Of a stretch of 64,000 bases of DNA, positions 19,706 to 27,837 are shown piece after piece. The position numbers and the translations under genes are program-made. Source of the stretch: Ilumatobacter sp. (GTDB lineage: Bacteria; Actinomycetota; Acidimicrobiia; Acidimicrobiales; Ilumatobacteraceae); contig REDU01000114.1 in the NCBI GenBank assembly GCA_007693335.1, positions 18,773 to 82,772 on the forward strand, given 5' to 3'. The notes beneath the pieces were generated by a model. It did no database searches. It was not told the DNA's origin and saw only the letters and a program-made list of their open reading frames with translations. Positions within the stretch are counted from its first letter, which is position 1. Each line of letters opens with the position of its first letter.

Positions 19706-20172
19706 GGATGATCCGGTGGATCGGCCACCTCCCCGTGGCGGTGGCCCATCTGGCGGCCCGGTTCTTCACGTCGCTGTCGCCGAGACCGCCCCGCACGATC
19801 GACGAGGTCTGGGCCGAAGACCACCTCGAGCGCGGCGAGCTCGAGCTGTGGCGTCAGCTCTCGAACCAGGACCGCCGACACTCGGCGCTGGTGGCCCGGC
19901 GCTTCGTCGCTCGTCGACCGTCGGCCACCCGCGATGAGGTGGCCGGTGCGCTGTTGCACGACGTCGGCAAGATCCGGTGCGAGCTGGGCACGTTCGGACG
20001 GTCGGTCGCCACGCTGGTGGGGCCCAGGACCCCTCGGTTCCGCGCCTATCACGACCACGAGGAGATCGGTGCCGATCTGGTGGCCGCGGCGGGTTCATCG
20101 CCGGCCACCATCGAGCTGGTGGCCGGAGCCGGCCCGGCTTTCGCCGACCTGAAGGCCTCCGACCACGCCTGA
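19702..20172 (+). CDS. HD-domain protein of unknown substrate
   Basis: A 156-residue protein starting at an ATGA overlap with xerD. The middle has an HD-type metal-binding pattern: HSALVARRF (first His), ALLHDVGKI (HD pair), and YHDHEEIGADLV (further His). These are the ligands of HD phosphohydrolases. The N-terminus has a hydrophobic stretch (about residues 9-22) that might contact the membrane. Length suggests a stand-alone HD domain. The substrate is unknown. It ends convergent to the MATE exporter with an inverted repeat between them. Confidence 0.8.
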   Translation: MRMIRWIGHLPVAVAHLAARFFTSLSPRPPRTIDEVWAEDHLERGELELWRQLSNQDRRHSALVARRFVARRPSATRDEVAGALLHDVGKIRCELGTFGRSVATLVGPRTPRFRAYHDHEEIGADLVAAAGSSPATIELVAGAGPAFADLKASDHA

Positions 20173-20177
20173 CCCCT

Positions 20178-20229
20178 CGAACTGTCTGCCGCGATCGGGC
20201 GGACCTGGGCGTTTCACGCGGACAGTTCG
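20178..20229. terminator. Inverted repeat between convergent genes, possible bidirectional terminator
   Basis: CGAACTGTC (20178-20186) pairs perfectly with GACAGTTCG (20221-20229), and CCGCG/CGCG just inside extend the stem after a two-base bulge. The loop is long (~23 bases) and there is no T-run. The right arm forms the last codons of the MATE gene. A terminator is the natural reading between convergent genes, but a protein-binding dyad is possible. Confidence 0.4.
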
Positions 20230-21539
20230 GGTGGGGTGGGGAGGAGGTGGCGGGTTCGGCGGTCGTTGACCACCGAGCGCAGCAGCATCCACGTGCCGAG
20301 GGTGAGCCACAGGCCGGCGATGCCGGGACCCTCGACGACGAGGGTCGCGACACCCAGCGGAGCCACGGCCACGAGGTAGGCCACTGCAGCGACACCGAGG
20401 AAGCGGTAGTCGCCCGCCCCGATCAGGATGCCGTCGTGGGCGAACGCGATCGCAGCGGGCACCATCGAGATCGCCAGGATCAGCAGCCCCGACGTGGCGC
20501 GCTCGGCCACTGCGGTATCGGGCGTGAACACCGCCGGGAGCCATGCCGCACCAGTTGCCAGCAGCACGGTGAGACCCGACCCCGTGATGATCGAGAGGCG
20601 CACCACCCGGGTGGCGACCTCGCGGGCTGCGGCGCGCCCCTGCCGGCCGAGTTCCTCGGCCACGATCGTCTGTGCGGGCACGGCGAGCGCGTCGAGGGTG
20701 AGGGCCACCAGCAAGAACATGCTCATCACGATCTGGTGCGCAGCGAGCGTGGGGGCGTCGATACGTGCCGCCACGGCCGTGGTGCCGCTCAGCACGCCCA
20801 GCATCGCGCCGACGCGGAGCAGGAGGTGCCGACCAGCCAGCAGCAACGGTGCCTGTCCCGCCCACTCGGGACGCCAGGTGGGTGCGAGGGCCACGCGACG
20901 ACGGATGAGGACGCCGAAGGCGACGGCAGCGGCGATCTGCGCGGCCACCGTCGACCAGGCCGCTCCAGCGATGCCGAGGCCGAGCCCGAACACCAGCACG
21001 AGCTCGAGCGCCACGTTGCCGACGTTCGCCACCGCCAGCACCACCAGCGGACTGCGGTAGTCGGACACACCTCTGAGCACACCCTGTGCCGCGAGCGTCA
21101 CCAGCATGAACGGCACGGCGATCGCACGGATCTGCAGGTACTCCACGGCGTGCTCGGCCACGGATCCGGAGGCACCGAACACCCCGACCACGGCCGGTGC
21201 CCCGAGCGCCAGGAGCGGCGCCACCGGGAGACCCACGAACAGCGCGAGCCAGAGCGCCTGCACCCCCACACCTGCGGCCCCGCGTCGATCGCCGGCGCCG
21301 ACGTGATGGGCCACGCGCTGGGTGGTGCCGTAGGTGAGGAAGTTCGACCCCGCGAACACGAGCGCCAGGATCGCGGCGGCCACGGCCAGCCCGGCCAGCT
21401 CGTCGGTACCGACCCGGCCGATGATGGCGGTGTCGACGAGGACGTACAGCGGCTCGGTCGCCAGTGCGCCCAGCGCGGGGAACGCGAGCCGGAGGATGCG
21501 GCGGTCGGTCGGGTGCAGCGTGGGCGACCGGCGAGCCAC
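20214..21539 (-). CDS. MATE family efflux transporter (DinF-like)
   Basis: A 441-residue, roughly 12-helix exporter of the multidrug and toxin extrusion family, DinF branch. The N-terminal half starts RRILRLAFPALGALATEPLYVLVDTAIIGRVG, a family hallmark, and PAQTIVAEELGRQG appears in the second half. Substrates are unknown. The GTG at 21539 is chosen because RRSPTLHPTDRRILRLAFP begins the family homology and it lies 13 bases after the trpS stop. It is likely the second gene of a trpS-MATE unit. Confidence 0.9.
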   Translation of the reverse strand: MARRSPTLHPTDRRILRLAFPALGALATEPLYVLVDTAIIGRVGTDELAGLAVAAAILALVFAGSNFLTYGTTQRVAHHVGAGDRRGAAGVGVQALWLALFVGLPVAPLLALGAPAVVGVFGASGSVAEHAVEYLQIRAIAVPFMLVTLAAQGVLRGVSDYRSPLVVLAVANVGNVALELVLVFGLGLGIAGAAWSTVAAQIAAAVAFGVLIRRRVALAPTWRPEWAGQAPLLLAGRHLLLRVGAMLGVLSGTTAVAARIDAPTLAAHQIVMSMFLLVALTLDALAVPAQTIVAEELGRQGRAAAREVATRVVRLSIITGSGLTVLLATGAAWLPAVFTPDTAVAERATSGLLILAISMVPAAIAFAHDGILIGAGDYRFLGVAAVAYLVAVAPLGVATLVVEGPGIAGLWLTLGTWMLLRSVVNDRRTRHLLPTPPELSA

Positions 21540-21552
21540 GAACGGTCCCGAC

Positions 21553-22539
21553 TCAGGCCGGGAGCATGCCGATCGCGCCGTAGGCGCGACCGAGGGTGGC
21601 CGAGGCGACCGTGCGGGCCTTCCCTGCCCCGATCCGCAACAGTCGGGCGAGTTCGCCGCGGTCGTCGAGCAGCTCTGCATACCGCAGTTGGATCGGCTCG
21701 AGCAGCTCGACCACGGCCTCGCCCGCCGCGGTCTTGAGCGGTCCGTACTGGGTGAACTCGTCGGCCAGCCCGGCTGGTGGCCGGCCGGTGGCGGCACCGA
21801 GGATGTCGAGCAGGTTGCTCACACCCGGCTTGGCCAGCGGGTCGTACCTGACCTCGGTCTCGGAGTCGGTCACGGCCCGTTTGAACTTCTTCATCACGAG
21901 CGCCGGGGAGTCGGTGAGGTAGATGCAGCCGGCGTCGCTGGTTGACGACTTCGACATCTTCGACGTGGGGTCCTGGAGGTCCATCACCCGTGCACCGGCC
22001 GCGGGGGTGACCGCCTCGGGGATCACGAACGTCGGCCCGAAGCGGTGATTGAAGCGGATCGCGATGTCGCGGGTGATCTCGATGTGCTGGCGTTGATCGT
22101 CGCCCACGGGGACGTGGTCGGCGTCGTAGAGCAGGATGTCGGCGGCCTGGAGTGCCGGGTACGTGAAGAGTCCGGCCGAGATGAACGACCCCTCGCGGGT
22201 GGTCGACTTGTCCTTGAACTGGGTCATGCGCGACAGCTCGCCGTACGACACCGTGCACTCCATCACCCAGGCCAGCTGACTGTGCTCGACCACGTGGCTC
22301 TGCACGAACACCGTGGCGATGTCGGGATCGAGCCCGACGGCGAACAACATCGCCGACAGCGTCAACGTGTCGTTGCCGATCACGCCGGGCGTCTCGGTGA
22401 CCGTGAGGGCGTGGAGATCGACGATGCCGTGGAACGCATCGCACGTGTGCTGGCCCGCCACCCAGCCGCGCAATGCCCCCAGCAGGTTGCCGAGGTGGAC
22501 CTCGCCGGTGGGTTGGATGCACGACAGGACACGGGTCAC
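21553..22539 (-). CDS. trpS: Tryptophan--tRNA ligase
   Basis: Class I synthetase charging tRNA-Trp. The 328 residues begin RVLSCIQPTGEVHLGNLLGAL, carrying the HIGH-equivalent HLGN. KMSKS occurs in the centre (DPTSKMSKSSTSDAG). Other family segments are GDDQRQHIEITRDIA and QDPTSKM. The GTG start at 22539 is supported by the conserved N-terminus and by a -10-like TAGCCT 8 bases upstream on the same strand. It is divergent from scpA across 63 bases. Confidence 0.96.
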   Translation of the reverse strand: MTRVLSCIQPTGEVHLGNLLGALRGWVAGQHTCDAFHGIVDLHALTVTETPGVIGNDTLTLSAMLFAVGLDPDIATVFVQSHVVEHSQLAWVMECTVSYGELSRMTQFKDKSTTREGSFISAGLFTYPALQAADILLYDADHVPVGDDQRQHIEITRDIAIRFNHRFGPTFVIPEAVTPAAGARVMDLQDPTSKMSKSSTSDAGCIYLTDSPALVMKKFKRAVTDSETEVRYDPLAKPGVSNLLDILGAATGRPPAGLADEFTQYGPLKTAAGEAVVELLEPIQLRYAELLDDRGELARLLRIGAGKARTVASATLGRAYGAIGMLPA

Positions 22540-22547
22540 GTCGGGCG

Positions 22548-22553
22548 AGGCTA
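22548..22553 (-). promoter_or_regulatory. Putative -10 hexamer TAGCCT for trpS
   Basis: On the minus strand TAGCCT ends 8 bases before the trpS GTG, so the leader would be about one or two bases. It lies back to back with the scpA promoter. Confidence 0.4.
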
Positions 22554-22588
22554 GCGGTGAATGCCCGGGCGCCAGCCGCCCGTTTCGG

Positions 22589-22594
22589 TAGCGT
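22589..22594 (+). promoter_or_regulatory. Putative -10 hexamer TAGCGT for scpA
   Basis: TAGCGT ends 8 bases before the scpA ATG in the divergent trpS-scpA spacer. Confidence 0.4.
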
Positions 22595-22602
22595 GACACC
22601 CG

Positions 22603-23379
22603 ATGAGCGTGGACGTCACGACCGAGGTGTACACCGGCCCCTTCGATCTGCTGCTGCAGCTGATCCTCAGCGAGGAGGTCGACATCTACGAGATCCACCT
22701 GGCACACATCGTCGACGCGTATCTGGCCGAGCTCGAGCGGCTCCAGGCGCTCGACCTCGACCTCGCCACCGAGTTCCTGCTGATCGCCGCCACGCTCGTC
22801 GAACTCAAGACCCGGCGGTTGCTGCCCGGCCGAGCCGACATCGACCTCGACGAGGAGTTCGCGCTCTGGGAAGAGCGCGATCTGCTCCTGGCGCGCCTGC
22901 TCGAGTGCAAGACGTTCAAGGACGTGGCCTCGGTGTTCAGCCGGCTGGCCGAGGAGGCCGACCGGTCGTTCGCCCGCACCGTGGGCCCCGACGACCGCTA
23001 TGCCGCCCTCACGCCGGATCTGCTCGAGGGCACCAGCGTGCAACGCCTGCGCAACGCGGCGATCCGCGCGCTCACACCCGCGCCGGCGCCCGTGGTCGAC
23101 CTGCACCACGTCAACCCCATCCGGATCACGGTGGCCGATGCCGTGGCCGAACTGGTGGACGAACTGCCGCGTGTGGGACGTATCGGCTTCCGCCGGCTCA
23201 CGTCCGACCTGGTCGAGCGCATCGAGGTGATCGTGCGGTTCCTCGCCGTGCTCGAGCTGTTCAAGCAGGGTGTGGTCGAGCTCGATCAGGCCGAGCAGTT
23301 CGGCGAGATCGAGATCACCTGGACCGGTGGCGAGCACCTCGACGCCGACGAGTTCGAGATCGACGTGTACGAGGGATGA
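22603..23379 (+). CDS. scpA: Segregation and condensation protein A
   Basis: Kleisin subunit that bridges SMC heads in the bacterial condensin with ScpB. The 258 residues start with the family pattern YTGPFDLLLQLILSEEVDIYEI and continue with a helical N-terminal domain (ATEFLLIAATLVELKTRRLLP), a variable middle and a C-terminal winged helix (VIVRFLAVLELFKQGVVELDQ). It is followed by scpB with an ATGATGA junction, so they are coupled. No smc gene is in the window. Confidence 0.95.
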   Translation: MSVDVTTEVYTGPFDLLLQLILSEEVDIYEIHLAHIVDAYLAELERLQALDLDLATEFLLIAATLVELKTRRLLPGRADIDLDEEFALWEERDLLLARLLECKTFKDVASVFSRLAEEADRSFARTVGPDDRYAALTPDLLEGTSVQRLRNAAIRALTPAPAPVVDLHHVNPIRITVADAVAELVDELPRVGRIGFRRLTSDLVERIEVIVRFLAVLELFKQGVVELDQAEQFGEIEITWTGGEHLDADEFEIDVYEG

Positions 23380-24032
23380 TGAACGAGCCGGACCTGCCAG
23401 ACCTGCCGGACCTGTCGGACCTGTCGACGCTCGAGTCGGAGTTCATGCGTGCCATCGAGGCCATGGTGATGGTGGCGCACGAGCCGGTGGCGCCCGAGCT
23501 CATGGCGCAGCTGCTCGAGCAGCCGGTGAGCACGGTCGAGCGCTGGTGCCAGGAGCTGGCCGAGCGGTACCGCCAGGCCCACCACGGATTCGAGCTGGTC
23601 CGTGTGGCCGGTGGCTTCCGGTTCCAGACCTGCGGTGACCTGTCTCCCTACGTCGAGCGGTTCGTGCTCAACGAGCAGCACGCCCGGCTCTCGGGTGCGG
23701 CACTCGAGACGTTGGCCATCGTCGCCTACAAGCAGCCGATCTCGCGAGCCCAGGTCGCGTCGATACGCGGCGTCGATCCTGATGGCGTGCTGCGCACCCT
23801 GTCGGCGCGCGGGTACATCGCCGAGGTGGGTCGCGACACCGGCCCGGGGCAGGCGGTGCTGTTCGGCACCACCCCGGCGTTCCTCGACAAGCTGGGTCTC
23901 GATTCGGTCGACGATCTGCCCTCGATCACCGAGTTCATCCCAGGAGCCGACGTGGTCGAAGCGCTCGAACACGGCCTGCGCGTGCACCCGGTCGCCGAGG
24001 CCCCGACGGTCGACGATGTCCGACCCGACTGA
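23376..24032 (+). CDS. scpB: Segregation and condensation protein B
   Basis: Winged-helix partner of ScpA in the SMC complex. The 218 residues carry MVAHEPVAPELMAQLL and the hallmark ALETLAIVAYKQPISRAQVASIRGV, then GRDTGPGQAVLFGTTPAFLDKLGL. Two ATG codons (23376, 23379) compete at the scpA stop. The first ~15 residues are a repetitive (L-P/S-D)n stretch encoded by 9-bp repeats and are not conserved. Its 3' end overlaps rluB by 17 bases. Confidence 0.93.
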   Translation: MMNEPDLPDLPDLSDLSTLESEFMRAIEAMVMVAHEPVAPELMAQLLEQPVSTVERWCQELAERYRQAHHGFELVRVAGGFRFQTCGDLSPYVERFVLNEQHARLSGAALETLAIVAYKQPISRAQVASIRGVDPDGVLRTLSARGYIAEVGRDTGPGQAVLFGTTPAFLDKLGLDSVDDLPSITEFIPGADVVEALEHGLRVHPVAEAPTVDDVRPD

Positions 24033-24834
24033 CGACCACCTGCCCGAACCCGAGCCGCCACTGTGGGAACAGATGGCGGCGCGCAACGCCGAGCTCCCGG
24101 GCGGTGAGCGTCTGCAGAAGGTGCTCGCCGCGGTGGGGTGGGGGAGTCGGCGGGTGTGCGAGGACCTCATCGCCGCCGGTCGCGTGACCGTGAACGGTGA
24201 GGTGGCCGTACTCGGTCGTCGGGTCGATCCCGATCGCGATCGGATCGAGGTGGACGGCGCACCGGTCGGTGTGCGACCCGGGCTCGTGCACTACCTGCTG
24301 AACAAGCCGACCGGCGTGGTCACGACGGCCCGTGACACCCACCACCGACCGATCGTGACCGACCTGGTGCCCAGCGAGCCGCGGGTGTTCCCCGTCGGTC
24401 GGCTCGACATCGACACCGAGGGTCTCATCCTGCTCACCAACGATGGTGATCTCGCGAATCGGATCGCCCATCCACGTCACGGCATCGAGAAGGAGTACCT
24501 GGCCGAGGTGGCCGGAGGTGCCGTGTCGGCCGGCGCGGTGCGTACCCTGCGTGAGGGCGTCGAGCTCGACGATGGGGTGACGTCCCCGGCGCGTGTGTCG
24601 CAGCCGTCGCCCGGCCTGCTGCGCATCACGATCCACGAGGGCCGCAATCGGCAGGTGCGCAGGATGTGCGATGCCGTGGGGCATCCGGTGCAGCGCCTGG
24701 TCCGTACCCGAATCGGCCCGATCTCCGACCGGTCGCTGACCCCCGGCTCGTGGCGCGAACTCACCTCCGACGAGCGCAAGGCGTTGTCGGAAGCCGTCGG
24801 TCGCGCCGCCCAGCAGTACGATCCGTCCACGTGA
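24016..24834 (+). CDS. rluB: 23S rRNA pseudouridine synthase B-type (RluB/RsuA family)
   Basis: A 272-residue RsuA/RluB-family enzyme, likely making pseudouridine at 23S position 2605 (E. coli numbering). An N-terminal S4 domain (RLQKVLAAVGWGSRRVCEDLIAAGRVTVNG) is followed by the catalytic domain with LNKPTGVVTTA and the catalytic Asp in PVGRLDIDTEGLIL, and GRNRQVRRM near the end. The ATG at 24016 overlaps scpB, the scpA-scpB-rluB order conserved across actinobacteria and firmicutes. The stop overlaps the tyrA GTG. Confidence 0.93.
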   Translation: MSDPTDDHLPEPEPPLWEQMAARNAELPGGERLQKVLAAVGWGSRRVCEDLIAAGRVTVNGEVAVLGRRVDPDRDRIEVDGAPVGVRPGLVHYLLNKPTGVVTTARDTHHRPIVTDLVPSEPRVFPVGRLDIDTEGLILLTNDGDLANRIAHPRHGIEKEYLAEVAGGAVSAGAVRTLREGVELDDGVTSPARVSQPSPGLLRITIHEGRNRQVRRMCDAVGHPVQRLVRTRIGPISDRSLTPGSWRELTSDERKALSEAVGRAAQQYDPST

Positions 24835-25895
24835 ATCCCACCCGTCGCGCCAACGTGATCGGCCTCGGTCTCGTCGGTGGCTCGATCGCGATGGCCCTGA
24901 GGGAGCGCGGCTGGACGGTGTCGGGCGATGATGCCGATCCCGGGCGTGCCCGAACGGCGCTGGAGCTCGGGGCGGTCGACCGGGTCGGCCTCGACGCCAC
25001 CGCGGAGATCACGTTCGTGGCGGTCCCCGTGTCGGCGATACCGGATCAGGTCAAGCGGGCCCTGGCCGACACCCGGGGCGTCGTGACCGACGTCGGGTCG
25101 GTGAAGGCCAGCGTGTGCGCCATCTGTGACGATCCCCGCTTCGTCGGCGGCCATCCGATGGCCGGCAGCGAACTCGAGGGGCTCGACGGTGCCGATGCTG
25201 CGATGTTCGACGGTGCGGTGTGGGTGCTGACACCGGTCGCCCACAGCGACGATGCATCCTTCGCCACCGTGGCCGGGGTGGTGGCCTCACTGGGTGCCGA
25301 AGTGGTCGCACTCGCTCCGGGTCGGCACGACGAGGTGGTCGCCGTGGTCAGCCATGTGCCGCACCTCACCGCTGCGACCCTCATGGGGCTGGCCTCCGAG
25401 CGCTCGCACGAGCACGCCGCGCTGCTCCGCCTCGCGGCCGGTGGCTTCCGCGACATGACCCGTATCGCCAGCGGACATCCCGACATCTGGCTCGACATCT
25501 GCGCCGAGAACCGTCCGGCCATCACCTCGGCACTCGATGCGCTGATCGCCGGTCTCGCCGACATCCGAGCGGTGATCGACGGCGACGATCGCGAGGCGCT
25601 GCTCGACCGGCTGGTGCGCGCCCGCGACGCCCGCACCAACCTCCCCGGGCGGATCACCGATCCCACCTCGTTGGTCGAGTTCCGCATCCCCATCCCCGAC
25701 CGCACGGGCGCCGCCGCCGAGGTGTTCACGCTGGCCGCCGAGCTCGGCGTCAACATCGCCAGCTTCGAGGTGGTGCACATGGCAGAGAGCAACCGGGGTC
25801 TCGCGGTCGTGCTGGTCGATGCCGAGGTGGCCGATCTGTTCCGGGGCGGGCTCATGGCGCGCTCGTTCCGTCCGTCGGCCGCCCCGCTGACGTGA
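24831..25895 (+). CDS. tyrA: Prephenate dehydrogenase
   Basis: Oxidises prephenate toward tyrosine. Its 354 residues start with a Rossmann loop, NVIGLGLVGGSIAMAL, then TDVGSVKASVC and FVGGHPMAGSELEGL, all TyrA hallmarks; HVPHLTAATLMG lies in the helical domain. The C-terminal ~70 residues (RIPIPDRTGAAAEVFTLAAELG) look like an ACT domain, suggesting tyrosine feedback. GTG start overlaps the rluB TGA; the stop overlaps the aroA GTG, so rluB-tyrA-aroA form one transcript. Confidence 0.94.
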   Translation: MNPTRRANVIGLGLVGGSIAMALRERGWTVSGDDADPGRARTALELGAVDRVGLDATAEITFVAVPVSAIPDQVKRALADTRGVVTDVGSVKASVCAICDDPRFVGGHPMAGSELEGLDGADAAMFDGAVWVLTPVAHSDDASFATVAGVVASLGAEVVALAPGRHDEVVAVVSHVPHLTAATLMGLASERSHEHAALLRLAAGGFRDMTRIASGHPDIWLDICAENRPAITSALDALIAGLADIRAVIDGDDREALLDRLVRARDARTNLPGRITDPTSLVEFRIPIPDRTGAAAEVFTLAAELGVNIASFEVVHMAESNRGLAVVLVDAEVADLFRGGLMARSFRPSAAPLT

Positions 25896-27178
25896 GTGCC
25901 CTGACCGTGCCCCACGTGGGCGGGCCCGTGATCGCCACGGTGCCCGTGCCCGGCTCGAAGAGCCTCAGCAACCGTGCGTTGGTGTGCGCGGCGCTCGCCG
26001 AGGGCGAGAGCCAGATCATCGACCTCGCGCCGGGCGATGACACCGTGGCGATGATCGAGTGTCTCGACCGGCTCGGTGTCGTGGTCGAGTCCGGCCCCGG
26101 TCACGCCAGTGTGTGGGGTACCGGCGGGCACCTCCGGCCGGGGCCGATCACGTTGCCGACCAAGCTGGCCGGCACCACGTCACGGTTCATCACGGCCGTG
26201 GCGACGCTCGGCCAGGGGCCGTACACGATCGACGGTGAGCCACCGCTGCGCACCCGTCCGATGGGTCCGCTGCACGAGGCGCTCGCTGCGTTGGGTGCCG
26301 GGATCACCCCGGGCGAGCGGGCGGGGCATCTGCCCGTGACCGTCGGCGGCCCGCCGAACGGAGGCCGGGTCGCGATACGGGGCGACGTGTCGAGCCAGTA
26401 CGTCACGGCTCTCATGCTGATCGCGCCGCTGCTGGTCGATGGACTCGTGATCGACCTGATCGGACCGCTCGTGTCGCGCCCGTACGTGGAGTTGACGGCC
26501 GCGGTCATGGGTGACTTCGGCGTGCACGAGGTGCAGGTGGGGGAGCAGCGGATCACGGTCGCCCCCGGCCGCTATCGATCCACCAGGTACGCAATCGAAC
26601 CCGACGCGTCGTCGGCCAGCTACCCGCTCGCGCTCGGCGCGGTGCTGGGCGGCGCCGTGACCGTCCCGGGTCTGACCCCCGCGTCGCGGCAGGGCGATGC
26701 CCGTTTCGCGGGTCTGCTGGCTGAGATGGGGTGTGATGTCATCGCGACCGAGGCCGACACCACGGTGGCGCGCGATCCGTCGAACGCACTCACGGGGATC
26801 GACGTCGACATGGCCGACATCTCCGATCTCGTCCCCACTCTGGCCGTGGTGGCCGCCCTGGCCTCGACCCCGACCCGCATCCGAGGTGTGGGCTTCATCC
26901 GGGGCAAGGAGAGCGATCGTCTCGGCGACCTGGCGTCGGAGCTGGCGCGCGTCGGCGCGAACGTGACCGTGGCCGACGATGGTCTCGACATCGCTCCCGC
27001 AGCCGATGGGCTCCACGGCGCCCGGCTCGGCACCCACCACGATCACCGTCTCGCCATGGCGTTCGGCGTGCTCGGTGCGGCGGTGCCCGGTGTGGAGGTC
27101 GACGATCCCTCGGTGGTCTCGAAGAGCTGGCCGGGCTTCTGGGACGAGCTGGCGGCAGCCGTCGGCGGCGCGTCGTGA
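25892..27178 (+). CDS. aroA: 3-phosphoshikimate 1-carboxyvinyltransferase (EPSP synthase)
   Basis: Sixth step of the shikimate pathway, joining shikimate-3-phosphate and PEP. The 428 residues hold PVPGSKSLSNRALVCAALAEG (Lys and Ser ligands), LAGTTSRFITAVATLG where the glyphosate-region Gly-Thr-x-x-R occurs, GDVSSQYVTALM, and GTHHDHRLAMAFGVLG near the end. GTG start overlaps tyrA. Unusually the next gene is not cmk but a HAD phosphatase that overlaps it by four bases and leads into lipid-linked arabinose genes. Confidence 0.96.
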   Translation: MSALTVPHVGGPVIATVPVPGSKSLSNRALVCAALAEGESQIIDLAPGDDTVAMIECLDRLGVVVESGPGHASVWGTGGHLRPGPITLPTKLAGTTSRFITAVATLGQGPYTIDGEPPLRTRPMGPLHEALAALGAGITPGERAGHLPVTVGGPPNGGRVAIRGDVSSQYVTALMLIAPLLVDGLVIDLIGPLVSRPYVELTAAVMGDFGVHEVQVGEQRITVAPGRYRSTRYAIEPDASSASYPLALGAVLGGAVTVPGLTPASRQGDARFAGLLAEMGCDVIATEADTTVARDPSNALTGIDVDMADISDLVPTLAVVAALASTPTRIRGVGFIRGKESDRLGDLASELARVGANVTVADDGLDIAPAADGLHGARLGTHHDHRLAMAFGVLGAAVPGVEVDDPSVVSKSWPGFWDELAAAVGGAS

Positions 27179-27837
27179 CCGTGGTGGCAGCGTTCGACGT
27201 GGATGGCACGCTGACCACCCGCGACTGCGTGGTGCCGTTCATGCGCCGCGTCCGTGGCGACGTCACCCTCGCCCGGCGCCTCGCGCGGCGCTCGCCCGCC
27301 CTCACCCTCGCGCTCGTTCGTCGTGACCGCGACGCCCTGAAGGCGATCGGCTCCGACGCGGCCTTCGGTGGTCTGGCGGTGGACGATCTCCGCCACGAGG
27401 GCGAGCGGTTCGCCGAGCTGGTGGCCGAGCGACACCTGCGCTCCGACACCGTCGATCGGCTCCGCTGGCACCGCGAGCAGGGTCATCTGACCGTGCTGGT
27501 GTCGGCCTCGTTCGAGCTCTACCTCGACCGGCTCGCCTCGGTGCTCGGGGCCCAGGCCGCGCTCGGGACCCGGCTCGAGGTCGGAGCCGACCTCCGCTGC
27601 ACCGGTGCGCTGGCCGGTCCGAACTGCCGCGGTCCGGAGAAGGTGCGGCGCCTGCACACCTGGCTCGACCGGCACCACGGCGGGCGACCGATGGTGGAGG
27701 TGTACGCGTACGGCGACTCGCCCGGCGACCGCGAGCTCCTCGACGACGCCGATCATCCCGTGTGGGTGCACGGAGCGCTGACCCGCGCGGTGCCATCCGA
27801 TGAATCCGACGGTTCGGTCCGGGGGAACGGACGGTGA
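27175..27837 (+). CDS. HAD-superfamily subfamily IB phosphatase, candidate lipid-phosphoribose phosphatase
   Basis: A 220-residue soluble HAD-IB phosphatase. Motif I is AFDVDGTLT (Asp8, Asp10), motif II is the Ser in LVSASFELY, motif III is the Lys in GPEKVRR, and motif IV is YGDSPGDRELL (Asp181, Asp185). It overlaps aroA upstream and the decaprenyl-phosphate phosphoribosyltransferase downstream, each by four bases. In arabinan synthesis a phosphatase must remove the 5'-phosphate of decaprenylphosphoryl-phosphoribose; mycobacteria are thought to use a PAP2-type enzyme. In proteobacteria HAD and UbiA domains are found fused. The context therefore suggests this HAD enzyme does that step, but SerB-like or other roles remain possible. 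Confidence 0.8.
   Translation: MTVVAAFDVDGTLTTRDCVVPFMRRVRGDVTLARRLARRSPALTLALVRRDRDALKAIGSDAAFGGLAVDDLRHEGERFAELVAERHLRSDTVDRLRWHREQGHLTVLVSASFELYLDRLASVLGAQAALGTRLEVGADLRCTGALAGPNCRGPEKVRRLHTWLDRHHGGRPMVEVYAYGDSPGDRELLDDADHPVWVHGALTRAVPSDESDGSVRGNGR

Noticed and set aside
19977..21737. Long plus-strand frame opposite the MATE gene
   Set aside because: Composition is His/Arg/Gly-rich without hydrophobic or catalytic pattern, while the MATE frame has full family homology.
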